Shown here: in pieces, positions 7,729 through 14,650 of the stretch
How positions within the stretch are numbered: the first letter of the stretch is position 1
Layout of the letters: each line of letters opens with the position of its first letter
NCBI GenBank assembly: GCA_015904055.1
Contig: JABMDE010000081.1
Location: forward strand, 30,054 to 46,062
Source: Nitrospira sp.
Lineage (GTDB): Bacteria > Nitrospirota > Nitrospiria > Nitrospirales > Nitrospiraceae
Length of the DNA stretch: 16,009 nt
Direction: 5' to 3'
Position numbers and translations under genes: made by a program
Notes under the pieces: model-generated
What the model was told of the DNA's origin: nothing
The model's input: only the letters and a program-made list of their open reading frames with translations
The model's database searches: none

Positions 7729-8378
7729 ATGAAATCACTCGTGCGTCCTGACATCGAAGTCTACGCGCAGGCACATTCGACACCGGAATCGTCGGTGTGT
7801 CGGGCGCTCAGAGAAGAGACGCAGCGGACGATGGAGTATGCGCAAATGGTGGTCGGCCCCTTGGAAGGGGCCTTTCTCAAAATGATGACGCAGTTGGTGG
7901 GCGCCAAGCGGGTGCTCGAAGTCGGGATGTTTACCGGCTACAGCGCCTTGTGCTTTGCAGAAGCGCTGCCGGGAGATGGGACGGTCGTTACGTGTGAAAT
8001 CGATGAAGTGTCTGCGGCACTGGCTCGACGCTATATTTCGCAGGCGCCATTCGGGAGCAAGATCAGCATTCGCATGGGGCCGGCCCTGGACACGATGGGC
8101 ACGCTCACCAGTCCATTCCATTCGACGTGATCTTTATCGATGCCGATAAGGCCAACTATGTGAATTACTACCGACGTGCGCTCGATCTGCTTTCGCCAAA
8201 CGGTGTGATCTTGATCGACAACGTGCTCTGGAGTGGCGAGGTGCTCAAACAGCCGCCGTCTGACGATCAGACGGCTGTCATCCAGGAATTGAACCGGACG
8301 GTGGCGAACGATACCCGTGTGACCGCTGTGCTGGTGACGATTCGTGATGGGGTGTTGGTGGTGAGACGGAAGACGTGA
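7729..8378 (+). pseudogene. Class I SAM-dependent O-methyltransferase (family 3), frameshifted copy
   Basis: Homologue of the intact gene at 9662-10306. The first frame (7729-8130) encodes the N-terminal half with the SAM-binding VLEVGMFTGYSALCFAEALP and then hits TGA; the rest continues in another frame from about 8124 (IFIDADKANYVNYY ... LIDNVLWSGEV). The cause is visible: CATTC is present twice in a row at 8114-8123, where one copy would restore PFDVIFIDAD. The 5-bp gain is the size expected of slippage or a small duplication. A GTG at 8127 overlapping the stop might allow a separate C-terminal peptide, but that would lack the SAM site. ATG 7729 has AAGGA 6 nt upstream. Confidence 0.85.
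8114..8123 (+). repeat. 5-bp tandem duplication (CATTC x2) causing frameshift
   Basis: CATTCCATTC lies inside the methyltransferase coding region; the intact copy has a single unit-length stretch here. Deleting one unit restores the reading frame. Confidence 0.8.
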
Positions 8379-8487
8379 CCTGTGACTATTGATGGGTGAG
8401 TAGACTTCATTGTCAGTAGGCTGCCCCTCCTGTTTCATAACCCCAACTCACGACGATCGATATTGAGACCCTCCTGCGGAAGGCGAA

Positions 8488-8516
8488 TTGACCGAATTAT
8501 GGCAGAGGGATACACT
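8488..8516 (+). promoter_or_regulatory. Promoter-like pair upstream of the truncated TIR gene copy
   Basis: TTGACC (8488-8493), exactly 17 bp, then TACACT (8511-8516), 42 bp before the ATG of the TIR fragment. In front of the intact TIR-FGE gene the same two hexamers are present (10415-10420 and 10422-10427) but 16 bp between them are missing. Confidence 0.4.
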
Positions 8517-8557
8517 CTCGGCCAAAGAATCGAGGGACAGCCGAGCCTTTTGTTGCC

Positions 8558-8581
8558 ATGAGCAAGATACTGATCTCCTAT
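8558..8581 (+). pseudogene. TIR-FGE gene, first eight codons only
   Basis: ATG plus seven codons (MSKILISY) identical to the start of the intact TIR-FGE gene at 10469, then an abrupt switch at 8582 to antisense M32 sequence with no shared bases at the joint. The frame runs on for about 20 unrelated codons before a stop. It marks the right end of the inserted block. Confidence 0.85.
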
Positions 8582-8613
8582 AAAGGCGCGGGAGCGCCCG
8601 ACGCAATTTTCCC
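8582..8613 (+). repeat. 32-bp direct repeat, right flank of inserted block
   Basis: Exact partner of 4171-4202. It is the C-terminal edge of the N-terminal M32 fragment (codons about 310-320). Confidence 0.9.
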
Positions 8614-9541
8614 ACAGGCGGGATTGGCTCTCGTGAATGCCGAGTGAGACCGAGTCGCCGAGCGGTGTGCCGAAATACCGTTGGTCGAGCCCCTGGTCGT
8701 AGAGGCCGTGCCCGCCTTCATGAATGCAGCTGAACAGACAGGATTGGAGCTCGCGCTCATACACGCGAGTGGTCACCCGCACGTCAGTCGGATGAAACGA
8801 GGTTGTGAATGGATGGGCCGAAAGATCCAATCGGCCGCGCTCGAAGTCATACCCCATGGCAGTCAGGATCAGGCGTCCGAACTCCAGTTGCCGGGTTTGA
8901 TCATACGAGTGCCGGAGGATACTGTCGTCAATCCGAACGTGGCTCTCAGTAATTCGCTTCAGCAGCGGGACGAGGCGGGCTTTCAGTTGGGCGAAAATGG
9001 GTTGAAGCGCAGCGATCGTGGAGCCCGGTTCATAGACATCCAGGAGTGCGTTATAGGGCGAATCGGTATAGCCGAGATACTGAGCCTCTTGGCGTTTGAG
9101 CGACAGAATCGTACGGAGGTTCGGGAGAAACCTGGCGAATGCGCTCTGCTCCTTTGCTTCGGCCCAGACCTGCTGCGCGAGCGAACATTCCCGGCTTAAC
9201 GTGACCACAAAATCAGATGGGAGCTTCTTGGCCCGGCTGAAGTCCCGCCAGACTTCCCGCAACAGCGACCGCGAAGGCTCGTCCCACAGATCTCCGGGCT
9301 GATCAGAGGCCTGCCCCGTCGCAGGATCGACCCATTGTAACAAGAGCTTTTCAATGTCTGGGGACACCAGCTTCTGATGGGCCAGCCCCTGAAGGACGGC
9401 GATTTGTTCTGCTCGCGCGGCTCCTCCGCCGGCCGGCATATAGGTTTCTTGATCCCAGGACAGCACGGAGGCGGCGCTATTGATGCGTTGGATTTCAAGA
9501 AGTCTGGTTGTGAGCGGCTCTAGCATGGCCAATGTCTTCAA
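8582..9541 (-). pseudogene. M32 carboxypeptidase, N-terminal fragment (residues 1-320)
   Basis: The first 320 residues of an M32 carboxypeptidase, nearly identical to the intact protein and including HEGGH and IHESQSRLWEN, cut after ENCVGRSRAF. The reading frame continues to 8435 through 48 unrelated codons, antisense to the TIR leader. TTG 9541 is preceded by AGGAGG at ideal spacing, so a stable truncated product could still be made. It lacks about 190 C-terminal residues and is unlikely to fold as a normal M32 enzyme. It complements the fragment at 3598-4202 exactly, with 32 bp in common. Confidence 0.85.
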
Positions 9542-9661
9542 GCGAGGCCTCCTATTTCATCTGAGACTAAGACTGCGCATCACGCTTCACGCGAAGGTGC
9601 TGTATGATGGCGCTGCAGTGTACGCAACCCCGGTCGCATTTTTCAAACCAGCGAGGCCTGT

Positions 9662-10306
9662 ATGAAACACCTGGTGTCCCCTGAAATCGAAGCCTATGCC
9701 CAGGCACATTCGACGCCGGAATCGTCGGTGTGTCGGGCGCTCAGAGAAGAGACGCAGCGGACGATGGAGCATGCGCAAATGGTGGTCGGTTCCTTGGAAG
9801 GGGCTTTTCTCAAAATGATGACGCAGTTGGTGGGCGCCAAGCGGGTGCTCGAAGTCGGGATGTTTACCGGCTATAGCGCACTGTGCTTTGCCGAAGCGCT
9901 GCCAGCGGACGGGATGGTGGTCACGTGTGAAATCGATGAAAAGTCTGCTGCACTGGCTCGACGCTACATTTCGCAGGCCCCATTCGGGAACAAGATCAGC
10001 ATTTGCATGGGGCCGGCCCTCGACACGATGAGTACGCTCACCGGTCCGTTCGATCTGATCTTTATCGACGCGGATAAAGTGAATTATCTGAATTACTATC
10101 GGCGTGCCCTTGAGCTGCTCTCTCCGAACGGTGTGATCTTGATCGACAATGTGCTCTGGAGCGGTGAGGTGCTCAAACAGCCGCCGCCCGACGACCAGAC
10201 GGCTGTCATCCAGGAGTTGAACCGGACGGTGGCGGACGATTCTCGTGTGACCGCTGTGCTGGTCACGGTTCGAGACGGGGTGTTGGTGGTGAGATGGAAG
10301 ACGTGA
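9662..10306 (+). CDS. Class I SAM-dependent O-methyltransferase (Methyltransf_3 / caffeoyl-CoA OMT-like), intact
   Basis: Transfers a methyl group from S-adenosylmethionine to a hydroxyl (catechol-type) acceptor; the true substrate is unknown. The 214 residues match the 200-230 typical of bacterial family members. Motifs: SAM-binding VLEVGMFTGYSALCFAEALP (62-81), acidic VTCEID (87-92), the metal and substrate loop IFIDADKVNY (133-142; D136, D138) and LIDNVLWSGEV (160-170; D162, N163). ATG 9662 has GAGG a few bases upstream. It is divergent from the N-terminal M32 fragment and is followed after 162 bp by the TIR-FGE gene on the same strand. The second copy at 7729-8378 is frameshifted, so this is the only functional version in the window. 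Confidence 0.9.
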   Translation: MKHLVSPEIEAYAQAHSTPESSVCRALREETQRTMEHAQMVVGSLEGAFLKMMTQLVGAKRVLEVGMFTGYSALCFAEALPADGMVVTCEIDEKSAALARRYISQAPFGNKISICMGPALDTMSTLTGPFDLIFIDADKVNYLNYYRRALELLSPNGVILIDNVLWSGEVLKQPPPDDQTAVIQELNRTVADDSRVTAVLVTVRDGVLVVRWKT

Positions 10307-10468
10307 CGTGTGGATAGTAATGGGTGAATAGGCTTCATTGTCAGTAGGCTGCCCCCTGTTTCATAACCCCAATCTCACGACAATCGATATTGAGACCCTC
10401 CTGCGGAAAGCGAATTGACGATACACTCTCGGCCAAAGAATCGAGGGACAGCCGAGCCTTTTGTTGCC

Positions 10469-11683
10469 ATGAGCAAGATACTGATCTCCTATCGTCGAGA
10501 GGATAGCGCCGATGTCACGGGGCGGATCTATGACCGGCTTGTCCAGCAGTTTGAGCGAGAGGCTGTGTTCAAAGATGTGGATTCTATCCCCCTGGGTGTC
10601 GATTTTCGGATCTATCTGGATGAACAGGTGGCCAAGTGCGACGTGTTTCTTGCGGTGATCGGGCGGGATTGGATGAAAGCAGGAGGCCGGAAGGGCAAGT
10701 CCAGGCTTGATGACCCAGGAGATTACGTTCGGATTGAAGTCGAGTCGGCGTTAAAGCGGCACATCCCAGTGATTCCAGTGCTTGTTGGAGGGGCCTCAAT
10801 CCCGTTCGTTGAGCGGCTTCCGGCCAGCATTCAAGGTTTGTCTTACCGAAACGGTATCGCGGTGCGGCCAGATCCAGATTTTCACCGGGACATGGATCGG
10901 TTGATCGAGTATCTCAAGCAACAGGTTCGCGGTCTAAACGAGCCTCATGCGGAACCGGACACCCACGCCAAGCCTGTTCTCAAGGAGACAAAGTCAGTCT
11001 CCCCTGCCACACCAATAGACATGGTGAAGGTGATGAAAGGGCCGTTCCTGTATGGCGACGAGAAAATTCGTGAGACGATCGACCATGACTATTGGATCGA
11101 TCAGTACCCTGTCACGAACGAGAAGTATCGAGCGTTCATCTCGGCAGGTGGCTACGGGAATCAGGCCTACTGGTCACCTGAAGGGTGGAAGTGGAAGACC
11201 AAATACAACATAACAGCTCCGGAATATTGGAATGACAGCACATGGAACCAAGCAGATCATCCAGTTGTGGGAGTTAGCTACTTCGAAGCAGAGACCTATG
11301 CCAAATGGGCAGGAAAGCGTCTTCCTGCCGAACAAGAGTGGGAAAAAGCGGCGCGAGGCGAGGATGGGCGCGAGTATCCATGGGGGGAGGAGTTCGATAA
11401 GGCTCGATGTAACAGTTCTGAATCTGGATTTAAGCAGAGCACCCCAGTGACTCAGTATCCCAAGGGAGTCAGTCCCTATGGGTGCTACGACATGGCGGGA
11501 AACGTGTGGGAGTGGTGTGTGAGTTGGTCTGACAAAAGCCAGGGCGAGCGTGTGGTCCGTGGCGGTTCCTGTTTCAACGCAAACACATCGGGGTACTTGC
11601 GTGTGTCGTTTCGGGGTAGGAACCACGTCATCCACCGGCTCAACTACATTGGCTTCCGTCTCGTCCAGGACCTTGAGCCGTAA
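10469..11683 (+). CDS. TIR domain fused to FGE/SUMF1-like (C-type-lectin fold) domain
   Basis: A 404-residue soluble protein. Residues 2-150 form a bacterial TIR domain (ILISYRREDSADVTGRIYDRL, VFKDVDSIPLGVDFRIYL, DVFLAVIGRDW, YVRIEVESAL); E90 or E92 sits where NAD-cleaving TIRs carry the catalytic Glu. After a linker (about 151-182), residues 183-400 form an FGE-sulfatase domain (DYWIDQYPVTNEKYRAF, HPVVGVSYFEAETYAKWAGKRLPAEQEWEKAARG, YPWG, YDMAGNVWEW, RVVRGGS, YIGFRLV). The paired active-site cysteines of true formylglycine-generating enzymes are absent (only C368 lies near), so a binding role is likelier than catalysis. I chose ATG 10469, because the second copy shares this ATG; an in-frame TTG at 10415 would add 18 residues, and the Shine-Dalgarno is weak. 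The last 40 codons resemble a DGR variable repeat. Confidence 0.88.
   Translation: MSKILISYRREDSADVTGRIYDRLVQQFEREAVFKDVDSIPLGVDFRIYLDEQVAKCDVFLAVIGRDWMKAGGRKGKSRLDDPGDYVRIEVESALKRHIPVIPVLVGGASIPFVERLPASIQGLSYRNGIAVRPDPDFHRDMDRLIEYLKQQVRGLNEPHAEPDTHAKPVLKETKSVSPATPIDMVKVMKGPFLYGDEKIRETIDHDYWIDQYPVTNEKYRAFISAGGYGNQAYWSPEGWKWKTKYNITAPEYWNDSTWNQADHPVVGVSYFEAETYAKWAGKRLPAEQEWEKAARGEDGREYPWGEEFDKARCNSSESGFKQSTPVTQYPKGVSPYGCYDMAGNVWEWCVSWSDKSQGERVVRGGSCFNANTSGYLRVSFRGRNHVIHRLNYIGFRLVQDLEP
11568..11670 (+). other. Candidate DGR variable-repeat-like 3' end of the TIR-FGE gene
   Basis: After RVVRGGS, the C-terminal codons include TTC, AAC, TAC, AAC, CAC, GTC, ATC, CAC, CTC, AAC, TAC before ATT GGC TTC CGT CTC GTC. 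This run of NNC codons at positions that are asparagine (AAC) in diversity-generating retroelement templates, ending in IGFRLV, is the pattern left by adenine mutagenesis. FGE domains in general also end in GFR, and no template repeat or reverse transcriptase is in the window, so this is a suggestion only. Confidence 0.35.
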
Positions 11684-11723
11684 CCATTTGCTCTGTATCT
11701 GAATTCTTTCTTGTGAGGAAACT

Positions 11724-11810
11724 ATGTTGAAGAAGCCGACGGATCATCAGAAGTTGCGGGCTGAGATGGGCAAACTCATTGAGGCGGATCGGCGGCGGAA
11801 TACTCCTTGA
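11724..11810 (+). CDS. Small ORF of 28 residues after the TIR-FGE gene
   Basis: Encodes MLKKPTDHQKLRAEMGKLIE followed by eight residues ending RRRNTP. ATG 11724 is preceded by GTGAGGAAACT, a good Shine-Dalgarno at normal spacing, and the gene lies 40 bp after the TIR-FGE stop on the same strand. The peptide is highly charged and probably a single helix. I do not recognise it; it may be the remains of a longer gene, since its frame stops just before the EamA gene. The ribosome site is its only real support. Confidence 0.35.
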   Translation: MLKKPTDHQKLRAEMGKLIEADRRRNTP

Positions 11811-11837
11811 CGAGATAAAGAAACAGCGGTATGTCCC

Positions 11838-12746
11838 ATGCCCATGACGCCACCATCTTCGACATTGGCCTATGGGTCGGTCGTGCTCGCCGCTGTGCTT
11901 TGGGGCGGGTCGATTGTTGCACAGAAGATGGCACTGGGGTCGTTTTCTGCGGTCGAAGCGTCGGTGTTGCGCGATATCGGTGGATTGACGATTCTCCTGG
12001 CCACCTGGTGGTGGCAGGAAGGCGGCGTCATCAAGATCGGCAAGCCGGATCTCCGTCTGTTGGGCCTGCTTGGGCTCGGCGTGCTGGGGAATCATCTGTT
12101 GATTATGATGGGACTTAAATACGTGAGTGGAGCGGTCGGGGGAGTCATTATCGGATCGAGCCCGGTGGTGACCGCGCTACTCTCGGCCATGTTGATCCGC
12201 GATGTCCCGCTCCGTGCCGTGTGGGTCGGGGCCGGTCTGTCCTTTGCCGGTGTCGGATTGGTCTCCGTGGCTGGGTTCCAGGCGGCCGGCGAACAGCCGT
12301 TACTGGGCAGTACGCTGGTCTTTCTGGGGGTCGTTAGTTGGGCGCTGTATAGCATCGGCAGCCGTGCAGTCATGGAACGTGTCTCGGCGTTGACCGTCAA
12401 CTGGACTACGCTGTTGGTCGCGACTGCCTTGCAGGTCCCGTTGCTCTGGACCGACCGGAAGATGTTGGATGCAGGCGCCGCGTCGGTGACCATGTCCGAT
12501 TGGCTGGCGTTGGGCTATCTCGTGGTTTTTGCCACGGCTGTGGCGCAACAGGCGTGGTTATTTGGTGTAAAAGGGGTCGGTCCGTCTCGGGCCTCAGTCT
12601 TGGGGAACCTCACGCCGGTAGCGGCCATTGGACTGTCTGCGCTGATTCTGAACGAATCGGTTGGTCTCATCGAAGTCATCGGCATCGGCCTTATTCTGGC
12701 CGGCGTCTGGGTAGTGAACCGCCAAACAGTTGAGTCAACGAACTAA
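11838..12746 (+). CDS. DMT superfamily transporter, EamA type
   Basis: Inner-membrane drug/metabolite exporter of 302 residues, the normal length, with about ten membrane spans in two EamA repeats (about 10-145 and 155-295). The first repeat starts AYGSVVLAAVLWGGSIVAQKMAL, with the WG pair common in this family, and each repeat ends in a glycine-rich span (SFAGVGLVSVAG; IGLILAGVWVVNRQ). The second repeat carries GPSRASVLGNLTPVAAIGLSALILNE, the best conserved EamA segment. The substrate cannot be told. ATG 11838 is chosen, with a second in-frame ATG at 11844; the ribosome site is weak. It is on the same strand as the TIR-FGE gene, but nothing ties the two functionally. A repeat begins immediately after the stop. 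Confidence 0.9.
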   Translation: MPMTPPSSTLAYGSVVLAAVLWGGSIVAQKMALGSFSAVEASVLRDIGGLTILLATWWWQEGGVIKIGKPDLRLLGLLGLGVLGNHLLIMMGLKYVSGAVGGVIIGSSPVVTALLSAMLIRDVPLRAVWVGAGLSFAGVGLVSVAGFQAAGEQPLLGSTLVFLGVVSWALYSIGSRAVMERVSALTVNWTTLLVATALQVPLLWTDRKMLDAGAASVTMSDWLALGYLVVFATAVAQQAWLFGVKGVGPSRASVLGNLTPVAAIGLSALILNESVGLIEVIGIGLILAGVWVVNRQTVESTN

Positions 12747-12980
12747 CAGGATGCTGAAAAATTCCGCCAGCGGCGTTCTCGCATCGCTCAGAGGCTCAAC
12801 GTAATAAGCCCAACTGACACAAGAAACCTATCCGCTCGCATCTGATCGAAACGAGCGGTTCAAGCGAAGCTTGGTATGTACCTCCTCGCCTCTTCGCTCG
12901 CTCCGGCCTTGCTTGTGGAACAGGGCGTCTTGGCGCACCGGGGTGGGCGGGTGAGACCATTGATCTTTTTGAGCATCCTG
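12747..12980. repeat. MITE-like intergenic repeat with terminal inverted repeats
   Basis: Left end CAGGATGCTGAAAAA (12747-12761) and right end TTTTTGAGCATCCTG (12966-12980) are inverted copies with 14 of 15 matches. The interior holds CCGCCAGCGGCGTTCTCGC and CTCCTCGCCTCTTCGCTCGC but no coding gene. It starts directly after the EamA stop codon. I recall this end sequence as a frequent intergenic repeat in Nitrospira genomes, but could not check. It could fold into a long hairpin and end transcription. The 212 bp that follow, up to 13193, hold no gene or clear site. Confidence 0.65.
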
Positions 12981-13192
12981 ATGCGATCGAATTTGTAGTG
13001 CTATCTGTAAGATGGCAGCGATTTTTTCCGTAGCCTGCTAAGCTCCTGTAATTATCGTATTCTCCCTGCTCTCGATCATGGCCCCCGTTTGGAGTATCAT
13101 GCACATCCGGGGAATGCTGGGCCTTCTGTCGCTTCGTGGTCAACGTCGTCGTCGGATACTAGACGGTCGAGTTTTTCAGGTCGCGAACAGTC

Positions 13193-14650
13193 ATGAACAT
13201 TAATTACGCCCGGGCACTCATTCCGCTGATCCTGGCCGGAACGTTCCTGGCCGATGTATTCATGCCGTGGGGTTATGCGGTCTGGGTTGTCGGGGATGCC
13301 TTCGGCGTGTTCTTGGCTCTCTGGATCGAGTGGCCGATTGCCCCCTATGTCGTTGCGGCCATTGGGACCGTTCTCGTGTACATGGGGCATACACTTTCTC
13401 TCCCGGGTATTCCCCAGGACATCGCGATCTTCAATCGGATTCTGGGCGTTATCCTCTTGTGGATTACAGCGGGGCTTGTCGCACGAGCGAGAAGGGCGAA
13501 GCTCGACGATGCCACCAGGCGGCTGGGTGCGATTGTCGAGAGCAGCAGCGATGCCATTTTGAGTGTGACTCCTGACGGGTTTGTGACCACGTGGAATGCC
13601 GGCGCAGAGCGTATTTTCGGGTATACCGCCACGGAGATGATCGGTCGTTCGATACTGACGCTGATCCCCGCGCATCTACGGCGGGATATGGCCTGGCTGC
13701 TGGCTACGGTACGGGGTGCGCATGACATTCATACCTATGACGCCGTTCGGTTGACTAAAGACAGCCGGTGCATCGATGTATCAGTCACCTTATCGCCGCT
13801 CAAAGACGCGGTTGGTCAGTTTGTGGGGGTCTCGAAAGTCATCCGCGATATCAGCGAGCGGAAGCGAGGGGAGACACTTCTGCAACAGGCGCATGAAGCG
13901 CTGGAAATGAAAGTTCAAGAACGAACTGCCGAATTGAGCAGGGCCAACAACTCTCTACGGGAACTATCCGGCCGGTTGATGCAAGTGCAGGAAGAAGAGC
14001 GAAGCCGGCTTGCCCGAGATCTGCACGACGAAATCGGACAGTTGCTGACGGCACTGAAGATCGATCTCCAGGCAATCCAGCACGGTGAGGTCGGACAGGC
14101 ACGGTCCGGTTCCCTCATGGACAGTCTTGCGTTGGTGGACCGACTGTTGACTCAAGTGCGGACGTTGGCGCTGGATTTACGCCCGGCCATTCTTGACGAT
14201 CTGGGTCTCGTGTCGGCGCTTCGGTGGTACGCGAACAGGCAGGCAGCGCGTAATGGATGGATCCTTCATTTTTCCGTTGAGGGAATGGTTGAGCGGGTTC
14301 CGGCCCTCATCGAGGTGGCGTGTTTCCGCAGTGTGCAAGAGGCGCTGACCAACATCGCGAAATACGCGAGCGCGAAGATCATCGATCTCACATTGTCTCG
14401 GCAGGACCAGGAAGTGACGCTGGTGATTCAGGACAACGGGATTGGATTTGACATGGCGTCGGCGCGGCAACATGCACTGGACGGGGAAAGCATGGGATTG
14501 TTCGGTATGGAGGAGCGAGTGCGATTGGCCGGCGGAAACTTGGTGATTGCGTCGACGCCGGGGCAAGGGACGAGATTGCACCTTCGTTTTCCACTCGTCG
14601 AGCACGAGCAGACCAAGCGGCGTGGAACCATTGAGGCGATGACATCATGA
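13193..14650 (+). CDS. Membrane PAS-domain sensor histidine kinase (HisKA_3 / NarX-like class)
   Basis: Sensor kinase of 485 residues that autophosphorylates and passes phosphate to the regulator encoded next. Order: three to four membrane spans in residues 8-97; PAS domain at about 108-220 (LGAIVESSSDAILSVTPDGFVTTWNAGAERIFGYTATEMIG) ending in VSKVIRDISERKR; a coiled coil at about 224-262; HisKA_3 with RDLHDEIGQLLTALKIDL (phospho-acceptor H278); and a HATPase at about 370-468 with N387, DNGIGF (414-419), GLFGM and TPGQGT. The N box reads NIAKYASA, with Tyr where His is usual. The signal is not evident: there is no large periplasmic domain, so sensing is by the membrane part or the cytoplasmic PAS, and no haem or flavin motif is clear. 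It overlaps the regulator gene by ATGA. Confidence 0.93.
   Translation: MNINYARALIPLILAGTFLADVFMPWGYAVWVVGDAFGVFLALWIEWPIAPYVVAAIGTVLVYMGHTLSLPGIPQDIAIFNRILGVILLWITAGLVARARRAKLDDATRRLGAIVESSSDAILSVTPDGFVTTWNAGAERIFGYTATEMIGRSILTLIPAHLRRDMAWLLATVRGAHDIHTYDAVRLTKDSRCIDVSVTLSPLKDAVGQFVGVSKVIRDISERKRGETLLQQAHEALEMKVQERTAELSRANNSLRELSGRLMQVQEEERSRLARDLHDEIGQLLTALKIDLQAIQHGEVGQARSGSLMDSLALVDRLLTQVRTLALDLRPAILDDLGLVSALRWYANRQAARNGWILHFSVEGMVERVPALIEVACFRSVQEALTNIAKYASAKIIDLTLSRQDQEVTLVIQDNGIGFDMASARQHALDGESMGLFGMEERVRLAGGNLVIASTPGQGTRLHLRFPLVEHEQTKRRGTIEAMTS

Larger units (their letters stand above)
4203..8581. other. Inserted diverged second copy of the locus (4,379 bp)
   Basis: The block carries, in the same order and orientation as the flanking DNA, the first 224 codons of the iron-binding protein gene, fur, the Panacea-like gene, a complete M32 gene, a frameshifted O-methyltransferase gene and the first 8 codons of the TIR gene. 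Its left part (4203-6704) aligns with 1702-4202, and its right part (6673-8581) with 8582-10492, each copy abutting its partner exactly. Differences are spread through genes and spacers at a few per cent, mostly synonymous. No transposase, integrase or terminal inverted repeat is seen, so this is not a recognisable mobile element. It could be captured sister-strain DNA, two old tandem duplications, or an assembly chimera. Confidence 0.85.

Noticed and set aside
4203..8581. Insertion sequence or integrative element
   Set aside because: No transposase, integrase, terminal inverted repeats or tRNA target; the content is only a second version of the neighbouring genes.
8435..9541. A 368-residue M32 ORF
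   Set aside because: The last 48 codons are antisense to the TIR leader region. Reported as a fragment, 8582-9541.
11684..11837. Template repeat or Avd gene for a diversity-generating retroelement
   Set aside because: The 154 bp have no adenine-rich near-copy of the TIR-FGE tail, and the small ORF does not resemble Avd.
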